Shown here: piece after piece, positions 53,735 through 63,130 of the stretch
Position numbering within the stretch: position 1 is the first letter of the stretch
How the letters are laid out: each line of letters opens with the position of its first letter
NCBI GenBank assembly: GCA_965224415.1
Contig: CBDCZB010000004.1
Location: 310,001 to 374,000 of the forward strand
Direction: 5' to 3'
Source of the DNA: DAOUJI01 sp965224415
GTDB lineage: Bacteria > Chloroflexota > Dehalococcoidia > Lucifugimonadales > JAGWBF01
DNA length: 64,000 nt
Program-made: the position numbers and the translations under genes
Notes under the pieces: generated by a model
Databases searched by the model: none
Told to the model about the DNA's origin: nothing
What the model saw: the letters and a program-made list of their open reading frames with translations, nothing else

Positions 53735-55864
53735 TTAAACGCCCATGCCGCTTCCCACAATCTCCGCCAACAGCCCCTCTGTCTCCTGCTCCAGTGCCAG
53801 GATGTCCGCCCGTATCTCCTCCAATGGTCGAAGGCACTGTGGCTTGTAGAAGCGACGCGTGAAGCTGATCTCGTAGCCTATCTTCACGCTGTCGGGCACG
53901 TACCAGGCGTCCGGGGTGTAGGGCAGCACCTCGCGGCGGAGGAAGGCTTCTATGCCGCCTTCCTCTAGGAGCAGCACCTGCTCGGCGTCCCGCAGGGCCG
54001 GGTCCGGCTCATGCTCTACCACGGTGCTCTGACCATCCACGGCAGCTTCGATCAGTCCACGGATTGGGTCCGATTCCACCGCACCCGGCTTGTGGGTCTT
54101 CTTGATGATGGGTGCGGCGGCCTCTTCGCGGGATGCCATCGCCATCTGCAATAGGTTCTTCCGCTTGGCCGTCAACTTGACGCCATGCGCGGAGGCATCC
54201 GCCACAACGACTTCCATGAATCGGTTGAAGCCGGGGTGAGGTCCGGCGCCCAGCACTGTCGCCACCCGATCGATGACGTTGGCGAGCGGCTCTTCCTTTG
54301 CGTCACGACAGGCGGCTCGGAAGCGCTGGCGCTGGTCCGGCGATAGATCGACGGTGAGCCGCAACGGGCGCTCCACGGTGACCTTCCAGTAGCCGAAAGC
54401 CTCGTTGGGGAATATCTTCGACTGCTCCGTCTCCTCGAAGGCAAGGAAGGCATCGCAGATGCGCCGGATGTCCTCGTCGGATAACTCGCAGTTCTTGCTG
54501 CCCAGGTTCTTGCGCAGCGGCCGGGACCACTGCGTGGCGTCTATGAGCTGAACCCGGCCCCGGCGGTGCGCCGCCTTCCGGTTGCTGAGCACCCAGATGT
54601 AAGTGGCGATGCCCGTGTTGTAGAACATGTTGAGCGGCAGGACAACGATGGCCTCCAGCCAATCGTTCTCAATGATCCAGCGGCGGATGTTGCTCTCACC
54701 CTGCCCTGCGTCGCCGGTGAAGAGGGAGCTTCCGTTGTGGACCTCGGCGATGCGGCTGCCGAATGGGGTGCCGTTCTTCATCTTGCTCAGCATGTTGGCC
54801 AGGAACATCATCTGGCCGTCGCTGGAGCGGGTGATGAGGGAGTAGTCAGCGTCGCCAGCGTGCTCCACGACGAAGCGCGAGTCCATGATGTCGGACTTGC
54901 CGCCCATGCGTTCCAGGTCAGTCTTCCAGCTCTTGCCGTAGGGCGGATTGGAGAGCATGAAGTCGAACTCCCGGGCTGGGAAGGCGTCGGCGGAGAGGGT
55001 GGAGCCGAACTGCATGTTGTCAGCCTCGACGCCTTCGCCCTTCAGGATGAGATCGGCTTTGCTGATGGCGTAGGTCTCGGAATTGACCTCCTGGCCGTAC
55101 AGGTGGATGGACACCTCCTTGCCCTGCTCGGCGGCCAACTGCGTGAGGGTCTCCTCGGCAACGGTCAGCATCCCGCCGGTGCCGCAAGCGCCGTCGTAGA
55201 CCAGGTAGGTGCCGGACCGCACCGCATCGGCAACCGGCAGGAAGACGAGGCGGGCCATGAGCTGCACCACATCCCTCGGAGTGAAGTGTTCACCGGCCTC
55301 CTCGTTGTTCTCCTCGTTGAAGCGCCGGATGAGCTCTTCGAAGACCGTGCCCATCCCGTGGTTGTCCAGGCCCTCCAGCCGCACGGAGCCGTCGGCGTTC
55401 AGGACGGGGCGCGGGCTGAGGTTGATCGACCTGTCCAGGAACTTCTCCAGCAGGAAGCCGAGGGCGCCGGTGTCCACGAGCCTGGGAATCTGATTGCGGA
55501 ACTCGAACTTGTCCAAGACCTCCTGGACATTGGGCGAGAAGCCGTCGAGGTACGCCTGGAAGTCGGCGCGGAGCCTCTGCTGCTGGCCGATGGAGGTCAG
55601 GTCGCGGAGACGGAAGGAGGACGTGTTGTAGAAAGCCTCGCCGGAGGCCTGGCGCAGTGCCTGGCCCTGGTCGGTGATGCCAGCGGCGTCCAACTGGGCC
55701 TTCATGCGGAGCACCGCTTCCTTCGTCGGTTCGAGAACCGAGTCGAGGCGGCGGATGACCGTCATGGGCAGAATGACATCGCGGTACTTGCCCCGTACGT
55801 AGACATCTCGAAGCACGTCGTCCGCGATGCCCCATATGAAGCTGCTGTTGTTCAGGTCGCTCAC
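53735..55864 (-). CDS. hsdM: Type I DNA methyltransferase HsdM
   Basis: A 709-residue N6-adenine methyltransferase. The N-terminal helical domain has SFIWGIADDVLRDVYVRGKYRDVILPMTVIRRLD; the SAM motif is YDGACGTGGML and the catalytic motif is FMLSNPPYGKSWK (NPPY). The C-terminal 200 residues, with FTRRFYKPQCLRPLEEI, bind HsdS. The GTG start overlaps the XRE gene stop (GTGA). M and S look intact although R is not, so the complex may still methylate. Confidence 0.95.
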   Translation of the reverse strand: MSDLNNSSFIWGIADDVLRDVYVRGKYRDVILPMTVIRRLDSVLEPTKEAVLRMKAQLDAAGITDQGQALRQASGEAFYNTSSFRLRDLTSIGQQQRLRADFQAYLDGFSPNVQEVLDKFEFRNQIPRLVDTGALGFLLEKFLDRSINLSPRPVLNADGSVRLEGLDNHGMGTVFEELIRRFNEENNEEAGEHFTPRDVVQLMARLVFLPVADAVRSGTYLVYDGACGTGGMLTVAEETLTQLAAEQGKEVSIHLYGQEVNSETYAISKADLILKGEGVEADNMQFGSTLSADAFPAREFDFMLSNPPYGKSWKTDLERMGGKSDIMDSRFVVEHAGDADYSLITRSSDGQMMFLANMLSKMKNGTPFGSRIAEVHNGSSLFTGDAGQGESNIRRWIIENDWLEAIVVLPLNMFYNTGIATYIWVLSNRKAAHRRGRVQLIDATQWSRPLRKNLGSKNCELSDEDIRRICDAFLAFEETEQSKIFPNEAFGYWKVTVERPLRLTVDLSPDQRQRFRAACRDAKEEPLANVIDRVATVLGAGPHPGFNRFMEVVVADASAHGVKLTAKRKNLLQMAMASREEAAAPIIKKTHKPGAVESDPIRGLIEAAVDGQSTVVEHEPDPALRDAEQVLLLEEGGIEAFLRREVLPYTPDAWYVPDSVKIGYEISFTRRFYKPQCLRPLEEIRADILALEQETEGLLAEIVGSGMGV

Positions 55865-56214
55865 TGGCTCGTCATGCTCCTGTAGGCTGCCTTGACCATC
55901 TGGTCAAGGACAGCGGCAGTGTCCTCGTTCAATCGAGGATCGGAAAGGAGACACGACGAAATCACTGCTAGAGGTTCCGGCTCCTTCTTCGAATCACCTC
56001 CCCTGACGAACCTGTCTACGTCCAGCGCCGACCACGCCGCCAAGGCCGCGAGACCGTTCACGTCAGGGTGCTTGCCTTGGGACATACGGCTCAAGGTGGA
56101 GGCACTGATCCCGCACTCCTCCGCCACTTGCTTCCAGGTGCACTGGCGGGCTTGCCTCTCTGCGTCCAGAGCGGCGAAGAAGGCGCCGCCGTCGAACCTC
56201 GCTGTCCTAGCCAT
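55861..56214 (-). CDS. XRE-family controller protein of the hsd operon
   Basis: A 117-residue regulator with a helix-turn-helix at about 26-62 (TWKQVAEECGISASTLSRMSQGK, then NGLAALAAWSALDVDRFV), as in C proteins of restriction systems. Its stop overlaps the hsdM start. First gene of the operon; upstream an imperfect palindrome lies over the promoter, so it probably controls its own operon. Confidence 0.75.
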   Translation of the reverse strand: MARTARFDGGAFFAALDAERQARQCTWKQVAEECGISASTLSRMSQGKHPDVNGLAALAAWSALDVDRFVRGGDSKKEPEPLAVISSCLLSDPRLNEDTAAVLDQMVKAAYRSMTSQ

Positions 56215-56280
56215 GGGCCTCTTCTGCTTGGGTCACATACCAGATAGCCATCACCGGCAGTGGAATGGACTTTTCATTCG

Positions 56281-56309
56281 ATTATCGCAACTGCATAATG
56301 CGTTTGCAA
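56281..56309 (-). promoter_or_regulatory. hsd operon promoter and operator
   Basis: On the minus strand TTGCAA (56304-56309), 17 bases, GATAAT (56281-56286). A 25-base imperfect palindrome (56285-56309; arms TCGCAACTGCAT and ATGCGTTTGCAA around one A) spans both boxes, as in C-boxes of restriction controllers. Confidence 0.6.
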
Positions 56310-56446
56310 TATCTCAAAGGGACTGGTAATCGTTCAGACCGGAGGAGGCGTATGATTCACTCTTCCTTGGGAGAGGGTTAGGGTAAGAGTGGGCACGGCA
56401 CTGTCGCGCCCACCCGCGAGGAATCTCGCATGAGGAGGTGCATCAA

Positions 56447-56713
56447 TTGGCACGCGCATATCGACTCGGTGAGCCTGCCCTGCTTGGCAAGGTTGGCTAC
56501 TTTCGGATGACGCAAGACGAGCACGAAGCGATGAGGTCCGCCGCGAAAGCGGCTGGCATGTCGTTCTCAGCATACGTGCGTCAGCGTCTCGGTCTAGATG
56601 CGCCGAAAATCCGGGCTCGTGATCAGCTTCGCGGCCCGTCCAACTGTACCTGCGGCCTTGCTATTGTAGAAGCCTATAGGCTCTGTCCGGAGCGCGATTG
56701 CCCTTATCGGTAG
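56447..56713 (+). CDS. Ribbon-helix-helix-like small protein
   Basis: An 88-residue protein with FRMTQDEHEAMRSAAKAAGMSFSAYVRQRLGL, the pattern of ribbon-helix-helix/mobilisation accessory proteins, and a Cys-rich end (CTCG, CPERDCPYR). Start taken as TTG 56447, nine bases after GAGGAGG; a GTG at 56438 overlaps that site. Divergent from the hsd operon. Function unknown. Confidence 0.5.
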   Translation: MARAYRLGEPALLGKVGYFRMTQDEHEAMRSAAKAAGMSFSAYVRQRLGLDAPKIRARDQLRGPSNCTCGLAIVEAYRLCPERDCPYR

Positions 56714-56746
56714 CCTCAGGGGCAGAGCCTGCTCCCTAGGATGGCG

Positions 56747-57300
56747 TCACAGCCCCATCCAAAGCTCAAAGACAGTTCTGCCTACCGTCAACTTAGGCCC
56801 ACCATTTTGTACGGTAGACAGTACTGAGCCGTTCAGCGGCATCTGCTCGGCGTTCCTACCGGGTATGAGGCTATCGTGTGGCATGGGGACGGTGTAGTGC
56901 ATAAGGGCGTTGCCGGGTATGACGACGATCTCCTTGACGAAGGTCTCGATGAAGGCCCTGCGCTCGGTCAGTTCGCTCTCGTTCAGAAATTCGCTCATGT
57001 CCTGGGCGTAGGCCGCAATCGTTTCGACGTCGTCCAGGACCACCCCGGTGCTCTGAGAAGACGACCCGCGCCTCATCTGCAACGATCTCCAGCTGTTCCT
57101 GGCGCTCCCGGTGCTTCCCGATGTGGGAGGCTGCGTTCGAGATGTCGAGCTCGGAGTTCTCGATGACGCGCCAGATGCGTTTCAGCCTCCGCTTCATATC
57201 CTCAACCTCCTCCTCGATGGTCTCCAGCCTCTGTGCTGCTCACGGGCCACCCCGTCGATCCTCTCGTTCGGCATCGTCACCAGGCGCCGCCAGCCCCGGG
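56747..57300 (-). pseudogene. Large serine recombinase, C-terminal relic
   Basis: Pieces in different frames read VAREQHR, LETIEEEVEDMKRRLKRIWRV (coiled coil), HIGKHRERQEQLE, then VVLDDVETIAAYAQDMSEFL and FIETFVKEIVVIPGNALMHYTVPMP. These are the C-terminal coiled-coil and tail of phage/Tn-type serine recombinases. The catalytic N-terminal domain is missing and at least two frameshifts are present. Confidence 0.65.
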
Positions 57301-57547
57301 ATGGAAGGGGCTGTGAAAACGCCGCACCCGCGGTTTTACGCGCAGGCGCATAGAATCCTCTGGGCAAGTGGTGCATGCCTTGGAATTCTGTCCTGAACGC
57401 GGGACGAGCGGGTGGGTGCATAGTACGCGAGAAGTCATCGAGCTTCCCTAGACTCTGGTGGAGGTGACTGAGCACTTCATTTAGGCCCGCATGTGAGGAC
57501 TACGCAGAAGACGGCGGCTGCCGCAGGGTCAGTTGTAGGGACTGGCG

Positions 57548-57740
57548 GTGAAGCGTCAACGTTTTGGGGTCAATCTTGTGAGTCTGATGATGACGTTGCG
57601 GGAGGAGGGATGGCTGCCGTTCCGGCCGATTCAATGGTATCTGCAAACCGTGCATCAGTTCGGCCTGAGCGTTGGGGTCATCCTTAGGACCAACCATCAG
57701 GCCGCCCAAAAAGCCCAATCAGCAATTCGCACCCAGCCTT
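57548..57740 (+). pseudogene. IS66 transposase fragment
   Basis: Reads RQRFGVNLVSLMMTLREEGW, PIQWYLQTVHQFGLSVGVI, HQAAQKAQSAI, which is the HTH/leucine region of IS66 transposases; nothing before or after matches. Confidence 0.55.
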
Positions 57741-57924
57741 GCCGCCCGATAACAACGCTACACAACGTAGCCTGAGCAATTTGGTGATTAGCCGTAAGAT
57801 GAGTGGCGGCACACGGTCTGAACAGGGCACGTCCAGTAAAATGGTCTTGGTATCCCTCTTTGGATGCTGGCAGCCTCAAAACCTCAATCCGCTCTTTGAA
57901 TGGGGCAGTCTACCCCTCTCTCAT

Positions 57925-58640
57925 CAACTCTGAACAGTTACTGAAACGAACCATACGCAACGGCGAGGTAGTGATTGGAGCTTCTCCAAGAGGGGATGCT
58001 GACCTATCCAGGCTGGAAGCCCTGTTGAACCATTATCCCTACGACTTCTTCTCAATAGACATGCAGCACAGTGCTTTGAACGAAGTGAGACTGAGCGACT
58101 TCCGCGGGATGGCCGCGGAGCTAGAGACGCCGGTCAAGTTGCACAACAAGCATCCGCGCGAAGCGTGTCTAATCGGCTCCCTTTTCGATTTGGGGATCGC
58201 TGAGGCGCCCCATATCGACAACGTCGAGACGATGAGGGAGGGCGTGGATGCCTCTACTATCCTCCCATTAGGAGGTAAAAGGGGTTGGGGCGGTGTGAAA
58301 ACATAGCGTGGGCTTCACCGGCGGCGGCCAGCCCCACTCCCGCCAAACCAAGGCCGACTACGCCGAGTACTGGGCAAGTACAGGCATCCTCATGCTTCAG
58401 GTGGAGTCCGGCGAGTCCGCGATCAATGTCTGCCAGCTCTGCCTGCCAGGAGTGGACTGCCTTTGATGGAGGCCCAACCCTGACTCCAATGACCTGGCCT
58501 TCAGCCGTAACCAGCGCTCCGAAATCCCCTTGATGACCCGCCTGGAGCGCGTGGCTTACACGATAGAGAAGGTGAAGAATACTCACGTCAAGGTCGGCAT
58601 GAGGAGTTTAGGTCGGGAGAACCGGGGAATGTGACTGGAG
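57925..58640 (+). pseudogene. HpcH/HpaI-family aldolase pseudogene
   Basis: Segments in three frames: SEQLLKRTIRNGEVVIGASP, YDFFSIDMQHSALNEV, TPVKLHNKHPREAC; then STGILMLQVESGESAINVCQ and PGVDCL; then SNDLAFSRNQRSEIP. These follow the order of HpcH-type class II aldolases (IDMEH, PE-anchored strand, GPNDL). An ATC stands where the start ATG would be. It is the right border of the accessory island. Confidence 0.6.
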
Positions 58641-59063
58641 ATGGGTGCACTGTGCTCATGGAGACCGTCGGGAGCTAGATCCACATACGCGCTAGTCGTC
58701 GCCAATGATCAAAGAGGGGCGGCCTAGATAGGACCCGTATGCTATTGTTGTAGCGGAACTCGATCCCCTGCTGCGCTCTCTCGCGGCTGACTACTGCCGA
58801 GTCAGGTGCGACTTGTGGTAACTGTTCAGAGTCGGCTAAGTCTGCGGGGTATCGCTGGTCAAGAACCAGGTGGCAAGATACACCATAGACATGAATCTCC
58901 CTACACTCCAAACTGGAGCTATCCTCAGTCTGAAGAGTTACAACCTGTGAATATTGTGGCCAGGTTCGCCGCTGCTCTCTATAATAGTTCCGTACCGATA
59001 ATGCCCTTGCGCCCGAGGGTCGTGCCCTATGACGGCGGGCTTGTGGCGCCAAAGGAGAGGGTC
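58641..59063. other. Intergenic interval before the two-domain barrel protein
   Basis: No supported gene. A perfect TATAAT at 58980-58985 may be the promoter of the next gene, with only a weak -35 (TTGTGG, 20 bases upstream). Confidence 0.4.
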
Positions 59064-59735
59064 ATGGAAGGACGCTACCCCAACGGACTAATCTTTGCGC
59101 TAACCAACTGTGCCAACCCCGAGAAGGAGGCGGAGTTCAACCGCTGGTATAACCACATACATCTGCCCGACGCGTCAGCGCCGGGGATATTCGTGAACCC
59201 CATGCGGCTCGCCAACGCGGATCCCAAGCCGGGTGAGCCAGGGTACCTGGCCATGGGCGAGTGCACCTGGGACGACGTTTCGGCTGCCTGGGAGGTCCAG
59301 CAACAGCAGTCTCCCTCGCGCCAGAATCCGGAGCGCATGTCGCCCCTGGTGGATGTGCAGCTTGTAGGGCTGTTCAAAAAACTAGGCGGCCAGTTCCGCT
59401 CCGCCATCCGGCCGGTCACCGGAAATCTGGTTGTGCTGCTGAACTGTGACGACCAGAGCCGGGAAGGGGAGTTCAATCGCTGGTACAACGATGTCCACAT
59501 CCCAGATGTACTGGACACCGGGCTGTACCACACTGCATACCGGTATGAAAGTCTGGACATCGAGGGGTCCAAGGGAAAGTACCTCAACCTCTTCGAGACG
59601 GACCGAGCGGACCCCGGTCAGGCCCTGCGCGAACTGACGACAATCGGCGAGGAATGGGAGCAGCAGGGACGAATGTTCCACGGTATGTCACTGATCTATA
59701 CTCTAGCTATGAGGCGCGTCTGGCCCATGGACTAG
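59064..59735 (+). CDS. Two-domain EthD/DabB-like dimeric alpha-beta barrel protein
   Basis: A 223-residue protein with two copies of a ferredoxin-like domain. The first has LIFALTNCANPEKEAEFNRWYNHIHLPD, the second LVVLLNCDDQSREGEFNRWYNDVHIPD, both with the conserved NRWYN-x-x-H-x-PD motif. Such domains occur in EthD-like and polyketide-associated proteins and may bind small aromatics. ATG 59064 with AAAGGAGAGG; the longer frame to 58806 has no Shine-Dalgarno. Confidence 0.75.
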   Translation: MEGRYPNGLIFALTNCANPEKEAEFNRWYNHIHLPDASAPGIFVNPMRLANADPKPGEPGYLAMGECTWDDVSAAWEVQQQQSPSRQNPERMSPLVDVQLVGLFKKLGGQFRSAIRPVTGNLVVLLNCDDQSREGEFNRWYNDVHIPDVLDTGLYHTAYRYESLDIEGSKGKYLNLFETDRADPGQALRELTTIGEEWEQQGRMFHGMSLIYTLAMRRVWPMD

Positions 59736-59873
59736 CGCTCACCTGACCTAAAACATGAACGGGAGCCTCTCGTTCGTAGTGAGCCCGTCGAATCATCAAG
59801 CCTGTAGGCCTTCACTCTGGCCTGCGGGCCATCCCTCTCCGCGAGGGCTAGGGGCACCTTCGGGGCCGGCGCG

Positions 59874-60992
59874 CTATGCCGTGGCCTTAGCTTTTTTCGC
59901 CTTCTCTTGGAAGTGCGGTATGACATACTTCCCAAAGAGACGGATCGAGTTCATGCTGTCTTGGTGGGTGGTGCCAAAGACAGCCTGAAAGTCGAGCATG
60001 AGTTCTTCTAGGCCCGCCGCCTCATATTGCTCCGCGAACTCGATACAGGCGTCGGGGTCACCAAAGCACCAACACGCGTCGTCCAGCAGACTGTCAAGAT
60101 CATCGGGCGCCTGATAGGGCGGATCGTTCTGAACGTGCTGCAACTGGTCCACCGATTTCTCGGACGGCCAGTCCTCACGGCCCCTTGACCAATGCAGCCG
60201 CCGTCGTAGTTGGCCCTTCTTGTTTTGGATGACCACCGACTCCGCACCCCTCTGCCTCGCCCGTTGGTTGTTTTCCTCACATAAGGCTATCGTTTCACCG
60301 ATCGCATGGTCGTTGACAAAACTCCCAACCGGCTTGGCATCCCTTATTGCCTCTTTGTAGGTTTTTACAAACCTTTGCACCCTCTCAAGACCAAACCTGA
60401 CATGAAGCATGCATCCGAGGCCCAAATTTCCTGCCATACGGGCCGTATCCTCCTGGCCGGCTGCTGTCCATATGGGTGGGTGCGGCTTCTGCAAGGGCTT
60501 GGGGGCTATCTCACGGGGTGGTACGTTATAGTATTCACCTTCAAAGGAAAAGACATCCTCGGTCCAGATGCGAGGGATCATAGACAGGGCTTCCCGAGTC
60601 ATACCAGCAGAGTCGTCAATGTTTACGCCGAAGGGGACGGTAAAGTAAGGATTTGGCGGACGGCCTATGCCCAGGTCCACCCGGCCATTGCTCAGCAGGT
60701 CGAGGGTGGATACCTTCACGGCAACGTGCAGCGGGTGGTGAATGGGAGACAACACCATCCCAAAACCCAGGCGCATCTTTGAGGTTCGCTGGCTGACAGC
60801 GCTCAGCATCACATCGGGGGCGCTGGCAGTGGACCAATTGGGCGAAAAGGGGTGTTCCGTCATCCACACAGCGTCAAAGCCCATCTCTTCAGCGTAGATG
60901 ATTTGCTCCATGGCTTCCTGCAGGCACTTGTACTCTCCGTCGGCTGTCCAGGGTTCGGGGAAACGAAGCTGGAAAAATATGCTGAATCTCAT
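59874..60992 (-). CDS. LLM-class flavin-dependent oxidoreductase
   Basis: A 372-residue luciferase-like monooxygenase. Seen: DAVWMTEHPFSPNW, RLGFGMVLSPIHHPLHVAVKVSTLDLLSNGRVDLGIGR and the PLQKPHPPIWTAA motif common to the family. A good GGAGG precedes the ATG. Last gene of a minus-strand run of oxidative catabolic genes. Flavin (FMN) with a separate reductase is likely; substrate unknown. Confidence 0.88.
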   Translation of the reverse strand: MRFSIFFQLRFPEPWTADGEYKCLQEAMEQIIYAEEMGFDAVWMTEHPFSPNWSTASAPDVMLSAVSQRTSKMRLGFGMVLSPIHHPLHVAVKVSTLDLLSNGRVDLGIGRPPNPYFTVPFGVNIDDSAGMTREALSMIPRIWTEDVFSFEGEYYNVPPREIAPKPLQKPHPPIWTAAGQEDTARMAGNLGLGCMLHVRFGLERVQRFVKTYKEAIRDAKPVGSFVNDHAIGETIALCEENNQRARQRGAESVVIQNKKGQLRRRLHWSRGREDWPSEKSVDQLQHVQNDPPYQAPDDLDSLLDDACWCFGDPDACIEFAEQYEAAGLEELMLDFQAVFGTTHQDSMNSIRLFGKYVIPHFQEKAKKAKATA

Positions 60993-61092
60993 CAGTTAGC
61001 TCCTCCTGGCTTTTCGGGACCTCCGAAACCCGCTTAGAATTTCATTGAAGCCGAGGATGGCAGGCCTGTAGCAGCCTCGACATAACCGGGTC

Positions 61093-62085
61093 TTAACCTT
61101 CGGGCCCGACCACAGCTAGAGGAGGCTCCCCCAGTAGCACCCGCCCGATGTTGGCCCAACAGAATCGTACTCCTCGTACTGAGCTTTCCTGAGTGCCACC
61201 CGCTCTATGGGGCGTGGCGACCACGTTGTCTAGATCGAACAGAGGGTTGTCAGGAGACGGAGGCTCAGGGTCGAAAACGTCCAGGGCGGCCCCTGCGATG
61301 CTTTTGTTTTTCAGGACGCGATAGAGAGCCTCTTCGTCCACTATACCACCCCTACCGGTGTTGATAAGGTAGGAAGTTGGTTTCATTAACGCCAGCTCGT
61401 GCTCCCCGATGATCTTCCGTGTCTTGGAATAGTAGGGCAAATGGAGGGACACGATGTCCGACCGGCGCATCACGTCCTCCAGGGACGCCGGTTCAGCCAT
61501 GAGCTCCGTCCGTATGTCCAATGGGACCTCCACCACGTCGTAATAGATGGTCTCGGTGTCAAATCCCCTGAGCAATCTGGCTACGTTCTTCCCGATGGCT
61601 CCAAATCCTACGATGCCGACGGTCTTGCCGGTGATCTCTATTCCGGGCGGGCCTTCCAGTCCTTCTTTCCAACGGCGTTCGTTCACCACGTTGTGCCAGT
61701 GGCTCATCATCTTCCTGGAAGCAGCGATCATCAGGGCAATAGCATACTCAGCAACGGCGGTAGCGTTGGAGCCCCCATTCGAGGCCAGAGGGATGCCCAA
61801 CTCGGCCAGGGACTTGAGGTCCAAGAGGTCGTTCCCTGCGCTAATCGACTGGACCAGCTTCACGCTGGGGCAGCCACGAAGGAAACTGAAGTCCAGGGGC
61901 TCGGAGATGACGACGATGGCCTCGACATCCTGGAGAAGTCGAACCTTCTCATCATCGGGCAGGGTGGCATCCACTATAGTCGCCTCTACATCAAGTGGGG
62001 CCTCGGCTAGCACCCTGGGCCCGGTGGGTCCCCCAAAAGATCGGGGCCCGGCCAGGAAAGCCACTTTTTTCCTAGTTGTGGTCAT
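61093..62085 (-). CDS. D-2-hydroxyacid dehydrogenase
   Basis: A 330-residue NAD-dependent dehydrogenase. Rossmann motif VGIVGFGAIGKNVARLL; catalytic Arg in INTGRGGIVDEEAL, Glu in DVFDPEPPS and His in VATPHRAGG, the usual triad. The family includes phosphoglycerate, glyoxylate and hydroxypyruvate reductases; which one cannot be told. It follows the SMP-30-like gene by 37 bases, with AAAAGGAGG. Confidence 0.88.
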   Translation of the reverse strand: MTTTRKKVAFLAGPRSFGGPTGPRVLAEAPLDVEATIVDATLPDDEKVRLLQDVEAIVVISEPLDFSFLRGCPSVKLVQSISAGNDLLDLKSLAELGIPLASNGGSNATAVAEYAIALMIAASRKMMSHWHNVVNERRWKEGLEGPPGIEITGKTVGIVGFGAIGKNVARLLRGFDTETIYYDVVEVPLDIRTELMAEPASLEDVMRRSDIVSLHLPYYSKTRKIIGEHELALMKPTSYLINTGRGGIVDEEALYRVLKNKSIAGAALDVFDPEPPSPDNPLFDLDNVVATPHRAGGTQESSVRGVRFCWANIGRVLLGEPPLAVVGPEG

Positions 62086-62122
62086 GGCGCCTCCTTTTCA
62101 TCAGAGCCTAGCGACGGAGGCA

Positions 62123-63094
62123 CTAAGCTGGAACCCGCGGAATTCGTATCCCCGGGATCTTCAACTGAATGCGGCCCATTGAGCAGATGCCACAATAGAA
62201 CAGGGTCTTCCAGTCGCTGCCTCCCCAACCTATGTTGGCGATCTGCTCCTCCCAAGTCCGAATCGGTATAGACCAGGGCTCCTTGATCCAGATGATTCCC
62301 AGGTGCTTGCCTGTTGGGTCGTAAATCCAGACACCACCTGGACCCGCACAATAGATATTCCCCTCGCTGTCCACTTTCATGCCATCGAACACCCCCGGCC
62401 CTTCCGAGTCCTTCATCTGGCATATAACGCGGCCAGAGGCCCGGTTAATGGACCCGTTGGGCGAAAGGTCATAGCCCCACACCTGGCGGGCGCGACTGTG
62501 GACCAGGTAAAGGATGCTTTCGTCGGGAGACAGGTCCAGGCCGTTGGGCGAGCCGAAATCCAGTAGGTTGACTATGTCGCCAAGGTCCGGGGTGACCATG
62601 TAAAAGCTCGCATGGTCCAGGTCGAATCCCGGGGCCGGCGCCCCGGGATCGGAGAAGTAGACACATCCGTCGGACCTGACTATGACGTCGTTGGGGCGGT
62701 TCAGCTGCGTGCCCCGATACTTGTTGGCGATTACCGTGACGGATCCGTCGTACTCGATGCGGGTGACCCGCCGACGGCTCTGCTCACAGGCCACCAGCCT
62801 GCCCTGGGGGTCCCTGGTGAGGCCGTTGGCGAAGTTCGTGGGCTCCTGATACACGGAGAGGCCCTCGCCGGGCGCCCATTTCATCCTGCGGTTATGGGTG
62901 ATGTCGCTGAAGAGCAAGAATCCTCCCTCTTCCCACCATACCGGTCCTTCGGTACAGGGAGAGACTCCCCCCAGGCCTCGCGAGTCCTTTTCCGGTGACT
63001 CTTCGGGCCCAAACCCCTCGCCCAACATCTCGTGTTCTTCGTCCAGGGACACGATGCGTTCCAACTCCGGGGAGATTACCTCTATTGTTGTCAT
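62123..63094 (-). CDS. SMP-30/gluconolactonase-like protein
   Basis: A 323-residue six-bladed propeller. Family marks: CTEGPVWWEEGGFLLFSDI, GRLVACEQSRRRVTRIEYDG, LNRPNDVIVRSDGCVYFSDPG, and GLDLSPDESILYLVHS. Metal-binding Glu, Asn and Asp are in these segments. SMP-30 enzymes open sugar lactones. Sits between an LLM oxidoreductase and the D-2-hydroxyacid dehydrogenase, suggesting a sugar-acid or ring-opening pathway; that is inference. Confidence 0.85.
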   Translation of the reverse strand: MTTIEVISPELERIVSLDEEHEMLGEGFGPEESPEKDSRGLGGVSPCTEGPVWWEEGGFLLFSDITHNRRMKWAPGEGLSVYQEPTNFANGLTRDPQGRLVACEQSRRRVTRIEYDGSVTVIANKYRGTQLNRPNDVIVRSDGCVYFSDPGAPAPGFDLDHASFYMVTPDLGDIVNLLDFGSPNGLDLSPDESILYLVHSRARQVWGYDLSPNGSINRASGRVICQMKDSEGPGVFDGMKVDSEGNIYCAGPGGVWIYDPTGKHLGIIWIKEPWSIPIRTWEEQIANIGWGGSDWKTLFYCGICSMGRIQLKIPGIRIPRVPA

Positions 63095-63130
63095 AGCGCA
63101 CTCCTTGTTGCTTGCTCCATGCCTGTCCTC

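Noticed and set aside
54566..55885. 439-residue plus-strand frame opposite hsdM
   Set aside because: Antisense shadow of hsdM in high-GC DNA.
57240..57540. Gene encoding a 93-residue protein upstream of the recombinase relic
   Set aside because: Only its last residues match the recombinase; the rest has no ribosome site or family likeness.
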